This document shows positions 1-6,641 of a DNA stretch of 8,798 bases, one piece after another. The notes beneath the pieces are model-generated. The model was not told where the DNA came from. It ran no database searches and saw only the letters and a program-made list of their open reading frames with translations. This DNA comes from Alphaproteobacteria bacterium HGW-Alphaproteobacteria-13. GTDB taxonomy: Bacteria; Pseudomonadota; Alphaproteobacteria; Sphingomonadales; Sphingomonadaceae. Every line of letters starts with the position of its first letter. The first letter of the stretch is position 1. The translations under genes and the position numbers were made by a program. The stretch covers positions 1 through 8,798 of the forward strand of contig PHEM01000119.1 in the NCBI GenBank assembly GCA_002842935.1. Reading direction: 5' to 3'.

Positions 1-521
1 CGCCCCGCCTGTTTCATCAGCCGCAGCAGCGTGTGCGCGACGCGGCGGTCGGCGCTTTGCGTCGCCAGTTCGCGCAGCCGTTCCTGCGTCTCGCCGATGC
101 GTTTGCCGAGAATGGCGACCATGTTGAGCGCGACGGCGGAATGACGCTGCATCAGCGCGAGCAGGTCGGCGGGGTCCCAGCTCACTTCTACGGCGTCGGC
201 CATCACCGTCGCGTCGGCGGGGTACAGGCCGTCCGTCAGGATCGGGACGCAGCCGAAGATTTCGCCCGGCCCGATCAGGCGGACCAATATCTCCTCGCCG
301 TCGCTGCCCGCCTGCGAGATGCGGACGCAGCCCGACAGCAGCGCATGGGCGCGCCCCGCCGGTTCGCCCTGGTCGAAAATCCGCACGTCCCTGGCCAGCC
401 GCCGCACGCGCGCCGTGGCCGCGGCCTCGTCCAGCACATCGGCGGGCAGGGCGTTCAGCAGCGCGATGGCGGCGATCGCGCCGCTGGCGGGAAGAGCATC
501 GGGATGAAGGTCGCTCGCCAT
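1..521 (-). CDS. Crp/Fnr-family transcriptional regulator (DNR/NnrR-like), 3' end outside window
   Basis: The first 173 residues are visible; the gene continues past the left edge, so the DNA-binding helix-turn-helix is not in view. The start at 521 (ATG) is preceded by GAGG about 8 nt upstream. A cyclic-nucleotide-binding-like beta-roll spans about residues 25-125 (IFDQGEPAG near 48-56, LLSGCVRI near 61-68, LIGPGEIFGC near 82-91). The long dimerisation helix follows (GKRIGETQERLRELATQ), then the run into the HTH (ADRRVAHTLLRLMKQ). The only cysteines seen, C65 and C91, do not form the N-terminal cluster of FNR, so an oxygen-labile 4Fe-4S cluster is unlikely. DNR/NnrR relatives sense NO, often through heme. 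Divergence from a nitric oxide reductase operon and the TTG-N8-CAA box in the gap support an NO-responsive role (inference). The exact subfamily cannot be fixed without the HTH. Confidence 0.9.
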   Translation of the reverse strand, partial: MASDLHPDALPASGAIAAIALLNALPADVLDEAAATARVRRLARDVRIFDQGEPAGRAHALLSGCVRISQAGSDGEEILVRLIGPGEIFGCVPILTDGLYPADATVMADAVEVSWDPADLLALMQRHSAVALNMVAILGKRIGETQERLRELATQSADRRVAHTLLRLMKQAG

Positions 522-543
522 GCCCCAACCTCTAGGATGCAGT

Positions 544-557
544 TTGATCTAGCGCAA
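544..557. promoter_or_regulatory. FNR/NnrR-type operator TTGATCTAGCGCAA
   Basis: The sequence TTGAT-CTAG-CGCAA has the TTG-N8-CAA spacing shared by FNR, DNR and NnrR sites. One half matches FNR (TTGAT); the other, read on the opposite strand, is TTGCG as in NnrR sites. Its centre is 550.5. A TATCAC stretch at 580-585 could be a -10 element giving a start near 592, which puts the box at about -41.5, the usual class II activator position, for the plus-strand operon. On the minus strand the box lies only about 30 nt upstream of the regulator's ATG, so it could also mediate autoregulation. The match is direct observation; the function is inferred. Confidence 0.75.
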
Positions 558-633
558 TTCCATTGGCGGAATGTCTGGCTATCACGAACGATGACAGGCG
601 GCCCGAAGGCGGCGCGCGCATGGAGGACGAGCG

Positions 634-822
634 ATGTTCTGCCCGGAATGCGGAGAAGTGATCGGTGCGGGTCCGCTCGATCTGCGGCGCGCCGGGACAT
701 GCGAACGGCGCGGCATGGTCGCACGGATAAGCCGCTGGATCGGCGCGCTTTTCACGCGATCGGGCCGCGCGCGGCCGGTCGCGCAGACCGCCTCCGCCCG
801 CCGCCGCGCGGGAGGCGCGTGA
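634..822 (+). CDS. Small CxxC (zinc-ribbon-like) protein, hypothetical
   Basis: A 62-aa open frame with a very good ribosome binding site, GGAGG at 622-626, 7 nt before the ATG. The N-terminus reads MFCPECGEV, a CPxCG knuckle typical of zinc ribbons, with a third cysteine at residue 23 but no clear fourth ligand. The remainder is Arg-rich and basic (about 14 Arg), with a short hydrophobic patch around RISRWIGALF. The stop (820-822) sits 2 nt before the cupin ATG, and the end of this frame contains the cupin's ribosome binding site, so translation could be coupled. It is the first gene after the FNR/NnrR box. I do not recognise a family. It could be a metal- or NO-responsive small protein, or a leader frame. 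Roughly three quarters or more of third positions are G/C, which supports but does not prove coding. Confidence 0.5.
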   Translation: MFCPECGEVIGAGPLDLRRAGTCERRGMVARISRWIGALFTRSGRARPVAQTASARRRAGGA

Positions 823-824
823 CG

Positions 825-1187
825 ATGGCGATTCCGCACTGCCGGTCCGGCGAAGCGACATGTCTGGGGACACTCGACGACGCGGCGACGCGGACGGTGG
901 CGCTGGCGCGCACGCCGTCGTTCGAGGCGATCCATCTGGTCGTGCGCGCGGGCGAATCGATCCCGGCGCATCGCGTCGCGGGGTCGATGACGCTGTTCTG
1001 CGTCGCGGGCCATGTGCGGTTCGAGGGCAGCACGCCGGCCGAATTATGGGCGGGCGACTGGCTGTATCTCGATCCGGGAACGCCGCACGCCGTGGAGGCC
1101 ATCGCCGACAGCTCGCTGCTGCTGACGATCCTGTTCGACGAATCACGGAATGACGATGAAAAGGCGGACCGCGCGCGGGACGCCTGA
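825..1187 (+). CDS. Small cupin-domain protein with degenerate metal site
   Basis: 120 aa. The ATG at 825 is preceded by GGGAGG (810-815) with a 9-nt gap. The frame is open far upstream, but that part lies antisense to the regulator and through the operator, so the long version is rejected. The single-domain beta-barrel is recognisable: cupin motif 1 runs from G43 to G62 with H49 in place, and motif 2 reads GDWLYLDPGTPH with H88 in place. Of the usual four metal ligands (His, His, Glu, His) the second His is V51 and the Glu is M55, so only H49 and H88 remain. Metal binding may be lost or altered. It lies 31 bp upstream of the NO reductase start in the same operon, which suggests an accessory or sensory role in the NO response; substrate and activity are unknown. 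Confidence 0.85.
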   Translation: MAIPHCRSGEATCLGTLDDAATRTVALARTPSFEAIHLVVRAGESIPAHRVAGSMTLFCVAGHVRFEGSTPAELWAGDWLYLDPGTPHAVEAIADSSLLLTILFDESRNDDEKADRARDA

Positions 1188-1218
1188 TGCCATGTTCTTC
1201 AAGCCATAGGGGGCAATA

Positions 1219-3468
1219 GTGGGCGAATATCGCAAGCTTTGGTGGACATTGATCGCGGTCCTGGCCGTGACTTTCGCCATATTGGGCATATCGGGGGCCG
1301 AAGTCTATCGCAAGGTGCCGCCGATCCCGGCGCAGGTCGTGACGGCGTCCGGCGACGTGCTGATGACGCGCGACGATATTTTGGCGGGCCAAAGCGCCTG
1401 GCAGAGCACGGGCGGGATGCAGCTCGGCTCGGTCTGGGGACACGGCGCCTATCAGGCGCCCGACTGGTCGGCCGACTGGCTGCACCGCGAACTGGTCGCC
1501 TGGCTCGAGCTTGCCGCGAACGAAACCCACGGCAAGCCGTTCGACACGCTCGACGTCGATCAGAAGGCGGCGCTGACGCACCGGCTGAAGCAGGAATATC
1601 GCCACAACAGCTATGACGAGGCGACCGGCGCGGTCACGGTGTCGGACCGGCGCGCGCAGGCGATCGCCCAGGTCGCGAGCCATTATGACAGCCTGTATGG
1701 CGACGATCCGGCGCTGCGGCAGATGCGCGACAATTATGCGATGAAGGAAGCCACGCTGCCGAGCGCGGAAAAGCGTCAGAAGCTGGGTAATTTCTTTTTC
1801 TGGACCGCCTGGGCCGCCTCGACGGAGCGGCCGGGGACCATCGCCACCTATACCAACAACTGGCCGCCCGAACCGCTGATCGGCAACCAGCCGACGGCGG
1901 AGAATATCCTGTGGTCGCTGGCCTGCCTCGTCCTGCTGATCGCGGGCGTCGGTTCGCTGATCTGGGGCTGGGCCTTTCTGCGCAAGCATGACGACACGCC
2001 GCCGGTCGCGGCACAGAGCGATCCGCTGTCGCTCGCCGTCCTGACGCCGTCGCAGCGCGCGCTCGGCAAATATCTGTTCGTCGTCGCGGCGCTGTTCGTC
2101 TTTCAGGTGTTCATCGGCGGCTTCACGGCCCATTATACGCTGGAAGGGCAGGCCTTCTACGGCATCGACGTGTCGCAGTGGTTCCCCTATTCGCTGACGC
2201 GCACCTGGCATATCCAGAGCGCGGTGCTGTGGATCGCGACTGCTTTCCTTGCGGCGGGGCTGTTCCTGGCCCCCGTCGTCAACGGCGGAGATCCCAAATA
2301 TCAGAAGCTGGGCGTCGACCTGCTGTTCTGGGCGCTGATCCTGGTGGTCGCGGGCTCGTTCATCGGCAATTATCTGACCATCGCGCAAGTGATGCCCGAA
2401 GGGCTGAACTTCTGGCTGGGGCATCAGGGTTACGAATTCATCGACCTGGGCCGCATCTGGCAGATCGCGCTGTTCGCCGGGCTGTTGTTCTGGCTGGTGC
2501 TGATGCTGCGCGGGCTGCTGCCCACGCTGCGCCGGGGCGAAGGCGACCGCAACCTGCTGGCGCTGCTCACCGTGTCCGCCATCGCCATCGGTCTCTTCTA
2601 TGGATCGGGCCTCTTCTATGGTGAGCGCACGCATATCACGATCATGGAATATTGGCGCTGGTGGGTCGTCCACCTGTGGGTGGAAGGCATTTTCGAGGTC
2701 TTCGCGACCGCGGCCATCGCCTTCATCTTCGCGACCATGGGGCTGGTGTCGAAGCGGATCGCGACCGCGGCCGCGCTGGCTTCCGCCTCGCTGTTCATGG
2801 TCGGCGGCGTGCCGGGAACCTTCCACCACCTTTATTATTCGGGAACGACGACGCCGATCCTCGCCATCGGCGCGACGTTCAGCGCGCTGGAAGTGGTGCC
2901 GCTGATCGTCCTCGGGTACGAGGCGTGGGAGCATTGGAGCCTGCGCGACCGCGCGCCGTGGATGCGTCCGCTGCGCTGGCCGCTGATGTGCTTCGTCGCC
3001 GTCGCCTTCTGGAACATGCTGGGCGCCGGGGTGTTCGGCTTCATGATCAACACGCCCGTCGCGCTCTTCTTCCTCCAGGGGCTGAACACCACGGCGGTCC
3101 ATGCCCATGCGGCGCTGTTCGGGGTCTATGGCTTCCTGGCGCTGGGCTTCACGCTGCTGGTGCTGCGCTACATCCGGCCCGACGCCGAGTTCAGCGAGCG
3201 GGTGATGAAGATCGGTTTCTGGGGGCTGAACGCGGGGCTTGTGCTGATGATCTTCACCAGCCTGCTGCCCGTCGGCATGTTCCAGTTCGAGGCAAGCGTG
3301 ACCAAGGGCATGTGGTACGCGCGCAGCGACGAGTTCCTTCAGCAGGGTTTCCTGGAAACGCTGCGCTGGATCCGCACCTTCGGTGACGTGGTGTTCATCG
3401 TCGGCGCCGTCGCGGTCGCGTGGCAGGTCGTCGTCCTCGGCCTGTGGCGCAAGGGCGCGCGGGCGTGA
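1219..3468 (+). CDS. norB: Quinol-dependent nitric oxide reductase (qNOR)
   Basis: 749 aa, the usual length of single-subunit qNOR (also called norZ). It reduces two NO to N2O and water in the cytoplasmic membrane with electrons from quinol. The GTG start at 1219 follows AGGGGG (1208-1213). The N-terminus has one membrane helix (about 8-30) and then a periplasmic domain (to about 225) that in qNOR replaces the separate NorC subunit; no CxxCH heme-c motif is seen, as expected. The heme-copper-oxidase-like core follows, with many membrane helices. Expected ligands by position: H331 (TWHIQS) for heme b; H485, H536 and H537 (VVHLWVEGIFEV, FHHLYY) for FeB; E489 and E493 beside them; H628 and H630 (HAHAALFG) for the two hemes. 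The H485-H536 spacing of 51 equals that of cNOR H207-H258. It is translated just ahead of nnrS with a 4-bp overlap. Confidence 0.97.
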   Translation: MGEYRKLWWTLIAVLAVTFAILGISGAEVYRKVPPIPAQVVTASGDVLMTRDDILAGQSAWQSTGGMQLGSVWGHGAYQAPDWSADWLHRELVAWLELAANETHGKPFDTLDVDQKAALTHRLKQEYRHNSYDEATGAVTVSDRRAQAIAQVASHYDSLYGDDPALRQMRDNYAMKEATLPSAEKRQKLGNFFFWTAWAASTERPGTIATYTNNWPPEPLIGNQPTAENILWSLACLVLLIAGVGSLIWGWAFLRKHDDTPPVAAQSDPLSLAVLTPSQRALGKYLFVVAALFVFQVFIGGFTAHYTLEGQAFYGIDVSQWFPYSLTRTWHIQSAVLWIATAFLAAGLFLAPVVNGGDPKYQKLGVDLLFWALILVVAGSFIGNYLTIAQVMPEGLNFWLGHQGYEFIDLGRIWQIALFAGLLFWLVLMLRGLLPTLRRGEGDRNLLALLTVSAIAIGLFYGSGLFYGERTHITIMEYWRWWVVHLWVEGIFEVFATAAIAFIFATMGLVSKRIATAAALASASLFMVGGVPGTFHHLYYSGTTTPILAIGATFSALEVVPLIVLGYEAWEHWSLRDRAPWMRPLRWPLMCFVAVAFWNMLGAGVFGFMINTPVALFFLQGLNTTAVHAHAALFGVYGFLALGFTLLVLRYIRPDAEFSERVMKIGFWGLNAGLVLMIFTSLLPVGMFQFEASVTKGMWYARSDEFLQQGFLETLRWIRTFGDVVFIVGAVAVAWQVVVLGLWRKGARA

Positions 3469-4661
3469 GCCGGGGCGCCGCCTTCGCGAAGGATCGACCG
3501 CCGCCGGTCTGGCTGCAAGGCGCCTTTCGGCTGCTGTTCGCGGGCGGCGCGCTGTGGGCCTCTATCGTCGTGACCCTGTGGGTCGGGGCGCTGGCGGGTC
3601 GCTGGACGCTGCCCACGGCGATGGAGCCGCTGGCCTGGCACCAGCATGAAATGCTGTTCGGCTATCTGGGCGCGGTGATCGGCGGCTTCCTCAGCGCGGC
3701 GATCCCCAACTGGACCGGGCGGCAGCCCGTGGCGGGCTGGCCCGTCGCGGCGGCGGTCGGCCTGTGGTTCGCGGCGCGGCTGGCGATCCTCTGTTCGGCC
3801 CATGTGCCGCCGATCGTCGGCGCGGCGCTCGACGTCGGCTTCCTGCTGCTGCTGCTCGCCTATGCGGCGCGGCAGATTTTCGCGTCGGGCAATCGCAACA
3901 AGCCGATCCTGATCGTCCTTGCGCTGTTCGCGCTGGCCTCTGCGCTCGATCATGCCGCGGCGATGGGCGCGCTGGCCGATCCCGCGCTGGGAATGCGGCT
4001 GGGCTTCGCGCTTGTCCTGCTGCTGATCGCGCTGATCAGTGGGCGGATCATTCCCGCCTTCACGCGCAACTGGATGATGCGGCAGGGACTTGGCGAGGGA
4101 CTGCCGACCATGGCGAACCGTTTCGACATGGCGGTGATGGCGGCGACCGCGCTGGCGCTCGGCGTCTGGGCGATCGCGCCGCTGGGCGTCGCGGCCGCCG
4201 TGCTGCTGCTGGTCGCGGGCGGTTTGCAGGCCGTGCGGCTGACGCGCTGGTCGGGGCTGCGGGCGGTGCGCGATCCGTTGGTGTTCGTGCTGCATGTCTC
4301 CTATGCTTGGTTGCCGGTCGGGCTGCTGCTGCTGGGCGCTGCGATCCTCAACCCCGTCCTGCCGGTGTCGAGCGCGATGCACGCGCTGGCCGCCGGGGCG
4401 ATGGCGGGGATGACGCTGGCGGTGATGACGCGCGCGACGCGCGGTCACACCGGACGACCGCTGGAGGCCGACGGCGTCACGGTCGTCATCTATCTGCTGG
4501 TCCACATCGGTGCGCTGCTGCGCGTCACGGCGCCGTGGCTGCCGGTCGACTATATGCTGGCGATGCGGATCGCCGGGGGATTGTGGAGCGGAGCGTTCAT
4601 CCTGTTCCTGCTGGTCTATGGCCCGATGGCGCTACGGCCCGCGCCGGGGCGTTCGGCATAG
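3465..4661 (+). CDS. nnrS: NnrS family heme/copper membrane protein, copy 1
   Basis: 398 aa from the GTG at 3465, which overlaps the reductase stop as GTGA; this gives the usual family length and implies translational coupling. A longer version starting at 3420 would run inside the reductase gene and is rejected. NnrS proteins are multi-helix membrane proteins reported to bind heme and copper and to relieve nitrosative stress without reducing NO themselves. Family motifs are seen: HQHEMLFGY (H59, H61, E62), IPNWTGR (80-86), GRIIPAFTRNW (193-203), and the MHALAAGAMAGMTLAVM helix with H306, followed by GHTGR with H328. The stop TAG (4659-4661) is the first triplet of the palindromic element that follows. 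Position directly behind qNOR fits co-expression under the same NO-responsive promoter. Confidence 0.93.
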   Translation: MSRGAAFAKDRPPPVWLQGAFRLLFAGGALWASIVVTLWVGALAGRWTLPTAMEPLAWHQHEMLFGYLGAVIGGFLSAAIPNWTGRQPVAGWPVAAAVGLWFAARLAILCSAHVPPIVGAALDVGFLLLLLAYAARQIFASGNRNKPILIVLALFALASALDHAAAMGALADPALGMRLGFALVLLLIALISGRIIPAFTRNWMMRQGLGEGLPTMANRFDMAVMAATALALGVWAIAPLGVAAAVLLLVAGGLQAVRLTRWSGLRAVRDPLVFVLHVSYAWLPVGLLLLGAAILNPVLPVSSAMHALAAGAMAGMTLAVMTRATRGHTGRPLEADGVTVVIYLLVHIGALLRVTAPWLPVDYMLAMRIAGGLWSGAFILFLLVYGPMALRPAPGRSA

Positions 4662-4799
4662 GGCAAATCGCACAAAATCTAAATCACCGCATCCCCGAGC
4701 GAAGACGAGGGGGGCGTTCGAGCGAAGCGAGAATCCGCACCGCCGCAGCCTCGACTCTTCGCTCGGGGATGCGGTTCAGATTTAAGGTTTGGCGCTCTA
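4659..4799. repeat. Palindromic intergenic element 1 (141 bp)
   Basis: It is bounded by TAGGGC on the left and GCTCTA (TAGAGC on the other strand) on the right. The right end, read on the minus strand, is TAGAGCGCC-AAA-CC-TTAAATCTGAACC, and it matches 24 of 27 bases of the end of a second element at 6648-6674. The core holds the long inverted repeat annotated separately. The left end contains the nnrS copy 1 stop codon. No coding sequence is seen in it. It resembles a small palindromic (REP/MITE-like) repeat; mobility is not shown. Confidence 0.7.
4686..4775. terminator. Bidirectional hairpin between convergent nnrS genes
   Basis: The arms 4686-4705 and 4756-4775 are perfect 20-bp inverted repeats (core CCGCATCCCCGAGCGAAGA and its complement). 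The stem can continue inward, CGAGG 4706-4710 with CCTCG 4749-4753, past a 2-nt bulge, and outward, AAATC 4681-4685 with GATTT 4779-4783, past a 3-nt bulge. It lies between the stops of two convergent genes, where a two-way terminator or a barrier to antisense transcription is expected. There is no long T-tract, so a classic intrinsic terminator is not proven. Confidence 0.6.
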
Positions 4800-4809
4800 G
4801 CTGAACTCC

Positions 4810-6018
4810 TCATCCGCTACGGCGCGTCGCCAGCATCGGGCCATAGACGCCAGTGAAGATAAGGAAGGCGCCGCTCCACAGCAGCGCGGAAAGCGTCAGC
4901 AGGTCGGCGTACAGGTCCGGCGCCAGCGGCGCGCCGACGCGCAGCAGGACGGCGGCGTGGAGCAGCAGCAGCGCCGCCGCCGCCGTCCTGCCGCCCGTGC
5001 GGGCGCGCCCGGTGTGGCTGAGCGTGGTGCGCGCCATCATCGCCAGCGTCATCCCGCCGATCGCCCCGGCGGTCAGCGCGTGGATCGCGCTGGTCGCGGG
5101 AACATATTGCGGAAAACCGATCGCCGCGCCCAGCAGGACGAAGCCGACCGCCAGCCACAAATAGGCGAGGTGGAGACCCCAGACCAGCGGCTCGCGCCAT
5201 GTCTCCCGGCCGCGCCACCGCGCGAGGCGCAGTGCCGTGCCCACTCCGGCGGCGGCCAGCAACAGCGCGGTCGCGGGCGCTTCGGGAAAGACCAGCCATG
5301 CCGCCATGGTCCCGGCGGTCAGCCCGGTCATGGCCCGGTCGAGGTGGTCATAAGGCGCGGGTTCGCGCCCTGTCTTGCGCTGGGCCAGCCAGTTGCGCGT
5401 GAAGCTGGGCACCAGCCGCCCGCCCATCACGGCGATCAGCAGCGCGATCATGCCCAGCGCCAGCCGTTCCGCCGCCGGTCCCGCCTCAGGCCATGCGAAG
5501 CGCAAGTGAAAGGCGATGTTGGCCAGCGCGAGCGCCGTCACGACGAGGCACGGCACCAGCCCCTTGCCGTTGCGCGCCGCGATCTGCTCGCGCCACAGCG
5601 CCGCCGCGAAGACCGGCAGGAAAGCGGCGTCGACCGCCATCGCCGCGCCGTTTCCGGACTCCGCCAGCAGCATCGCCGCGCGCCCGGCGAGCCACAGCGC
5701 GGCAAGCGCCGCGACCGGCGCCCCCGCGACGGGATAGCGTCCGGTCCAGTTCGGCCCGGCGATGATCATGTAACCGGCGACGACCGCGCCGGTATAGCCG
5801 AACAGCATCTCGTGGACATGCCAGTCGCGCGTGACTGCGCCCGCCAGCGGCCCGCCCCACCACAGCACGCCGATCCACAAGGGGACGGCGAGCGCGGCGA
5901 AGATGCCCGCAAGCAGGAAGAAGACACGAAAGCCGAAGCCGAACAGCGCCGGTCCGCGATAGTCGCGGATGATCTGCGCGGTCGTCCGCTTCGTCTCGCG
6001 GGCCAGGCTCCGTCCCAT
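4810..6018 (-). CDS. nnrS: NnrS family heme/copper membrane protein, copy 2
   Basis: 402 aa. The start is the ATG at 6018 (MGRSLARETKR), preceded by AGGGG with a 6-nt gap; an in-frame ATG at 6312 would add about 98 residues unlike the family and is rejected. It carries the same motif set as copy 1: HVHEMLFGY (H67, H69, E70), GPNWTGRYPVAG, GGRLVPSFTRNW, then SAIHALTAGAIGGMTLAMM and SHTGR near the C-terminus, with many hydrophobic helices. The N-terminal cytoplasmic stretch of about 25 residues is longer than in copy 1, and outside the motifs the two differ widely, so this is an old paralogue and not a recent duplication. It is transcribed toward copy 1. No TTG-N8-CAA box is seen in the 160 bp upstream, so its regulation may differ. 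Its partner or precise metal chemistry cannot be read from sequence. Confidence 0.92.
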   Translation of the reverse strand: MGRSLARETKRTTAQIIRDYRGPALFGFGFRVFFLLAGIFAALAVPLWIGVLWWGGPLAGAVTRDWHVHEMLFGYTGAVVAGYMIIAGPNWTGRYPVAGAPVAALAALWLAGRAAMLLAESGNGAAMAVDAAFLPVFAAALWREQIAARNGKGLVPCLVVTALALANIAFHLRFAWPEAGPAAERLALGMIALLIAVMGGRLVPSFTRNWLAQRKTGREPAPYDHLDRAMTGLTAGTMAAWLVFPEAPATALLLAAAGVGTALRLARWRGRETWREPLVWGLHLAYLWLAVGFVLLGAAIGFPQYVPATSAIHALTAGAIGGMTLAMMARTTLSHTGRARTGGRTAAAALLLLHAAVLLRVGAPLAPDLYADLLTLSALLWSGAFLIFTGVYGPMLATRRSG

Positions 6019-6257
6019 GTCGCCCCTTTCATCGCTTCGGACGAGCGATAATCCTTTTCCGGCCCAAAGGGAAACGCGCACGGCTGCGTGTCGGGGTCCG
6101 CACCGGGGCGCATGAGAACGGGAAAAAGCCTGTCGGCCCAAAGCTTCTTTGTGGCTTCGTGGCTTTGTGCGAAACAGGAACACGGCGTTTGAGGAATGGA
6201 CGGAGCATGGATTACGAACATCGCGGAACATGTGGCGGGCGATGCGTGGCAAGCCGC
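6019..6257. other. Intergenic region upstream of nnrS copy 2, no gene seen
   Basis: No frame here with a credible start and ribosome binding site is supported, apart from the leader of the nnrS copy 2 transcript on the minus strand. An ATTATC (minus strand, near 6046-6051) could be a weak -10 element but has no clear -35 partner. A short G/T-rich tandem repeat at 6148-6171 is annotated separately. No FNR/NnrR-type box was found by eye. Confidence 0.5.
6148..6171. repeat. Three imperfect 8-bp tandem units (TTTGTGGC type)
   Basis: The units TTTGTGGC, TTCGTGGC and TTTGTGCG lie head to tail. Similar G/T-rich strings are, from memory, common between genes in sphingomonads and xanthomonads; that recollection is not checked. 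No function is assigned. Confidence 0.4.
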
Positions 6258-6641
6258 ATGACTCCCAAGTCTGGCGGGAGCCGTAAGCGCGTGCGCGCGA
6301 ACGGCTCTGCAATCCTTGCCGCGATCATGACCCTTTCGGCCTGCGCGCCCGCCGGGCCGCATGGCGTGCGTCTGGGGGTCGTGCCTTCGCCCGAAGGCGA
6401 GACATTATCGACTCTCCACCTTTTCCTGACCGGCAACGACACGTCCATCTGCCTGAATCCGCTGATGGCCCATGCTTCGGTCGATGCTGGAGCATCGTGC
6501 GCTAAATCTGCACCGTTTGCCCTGAGCTTGTCGAAGCCTGTCCTGAGCGCCTGCCTTGGCAGGCAGTCGAAGGGGGCCGTTTTTCTTTCGACGTTGCTGG
6601 AAGAAGGACGGTGCTTCGACAAGCTCAGCACGAACGGGTGA
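6258..6641 (+). pseudogene. Possible small lipoprotein gene, 3' end replaced by a repeat element
   Basis: The frame encodes 127 aa. The first 29 residues look like a lipoprotein signal: a basic n-region (SGGSRKRVRANG), a hydrophobic stretch (AILAAIMTL) and a lipobox LSAC with C29 as the lipid site. About 72% of third positions are G/C in the part before 6490, consistent with coding. From about residue 78 on the frame runs into palindromic element 2, and the tail (FALSLSK...) is simply translated repeat, so the native C-terminus appears lost or displaced. There is no strong ribosome binding site before 6258; an ATG at 6207 has GGAG too close. I do not recognise a family. It could equally be chance open frame; confidence is low. 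Confidence 0.27.

Noticed and set aside
33..824. N-terminal extension of the cupin frame up to position 33
   Set aside because: It would cross the regulator gene antisense and the promoter/operator; only the part from the ATG at 825 with its own ribosome binding site looks like protein.
1192..1209. Five-codon mini-frame (MFFKP, stop) just before the reductase start
   Set aside because: It is too short to support; it has no ribosome binding site of its own and its stop overlaps that of the reductase gene.
532..3108. Very long minus-strand open frame (858 codons) opposite the cupin and NO reductase genes
   Set aside because: It is antisense to a clearly recognised qNOR, its product is Arg/Gln/Asp-rich low-complexity, and long antisense frames are expected in high-GC coding sequence.
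3339..4505. Minus-strand open frame of 388 codons opposite nnrS copy 1
   Set aside because: Same GC-driven antisense shadow; the product is Arg/Gln/His-rich with no recognisable domain.
4957..6051. Plus-strand open frame of 364 codons opposite nnrS copy 2
   Set aside because: Antisense shadow with Arg/Gln-rich composition; the minus strand encodes a clear NnrS.
6019..6312. N-terminal extension of nnrS copy 2 to the ATG at 6312
   Set aside because: The extra residues resemble translated intergenic repeat; the ATG at 6018 has a good ribosome binding site and gives the family length.
6549..6587. Plus-strand intrinsic terminator from the 6549-6564 hairpin and the T-run near 6580-6584
   Set aside because: The T-run lies about 15 nt beyond the stem, too far for a standard intrinsic terminator; the hairpin is better explained as part of the repeat.
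6212..6631. Minus-strand open frame of 139 codons between mfd and nnrS copy 2
   Set aside because: It starts inside the REP core (MLSLSKH is translated repeat) and shows no recognisable domain or ribosome binding site.
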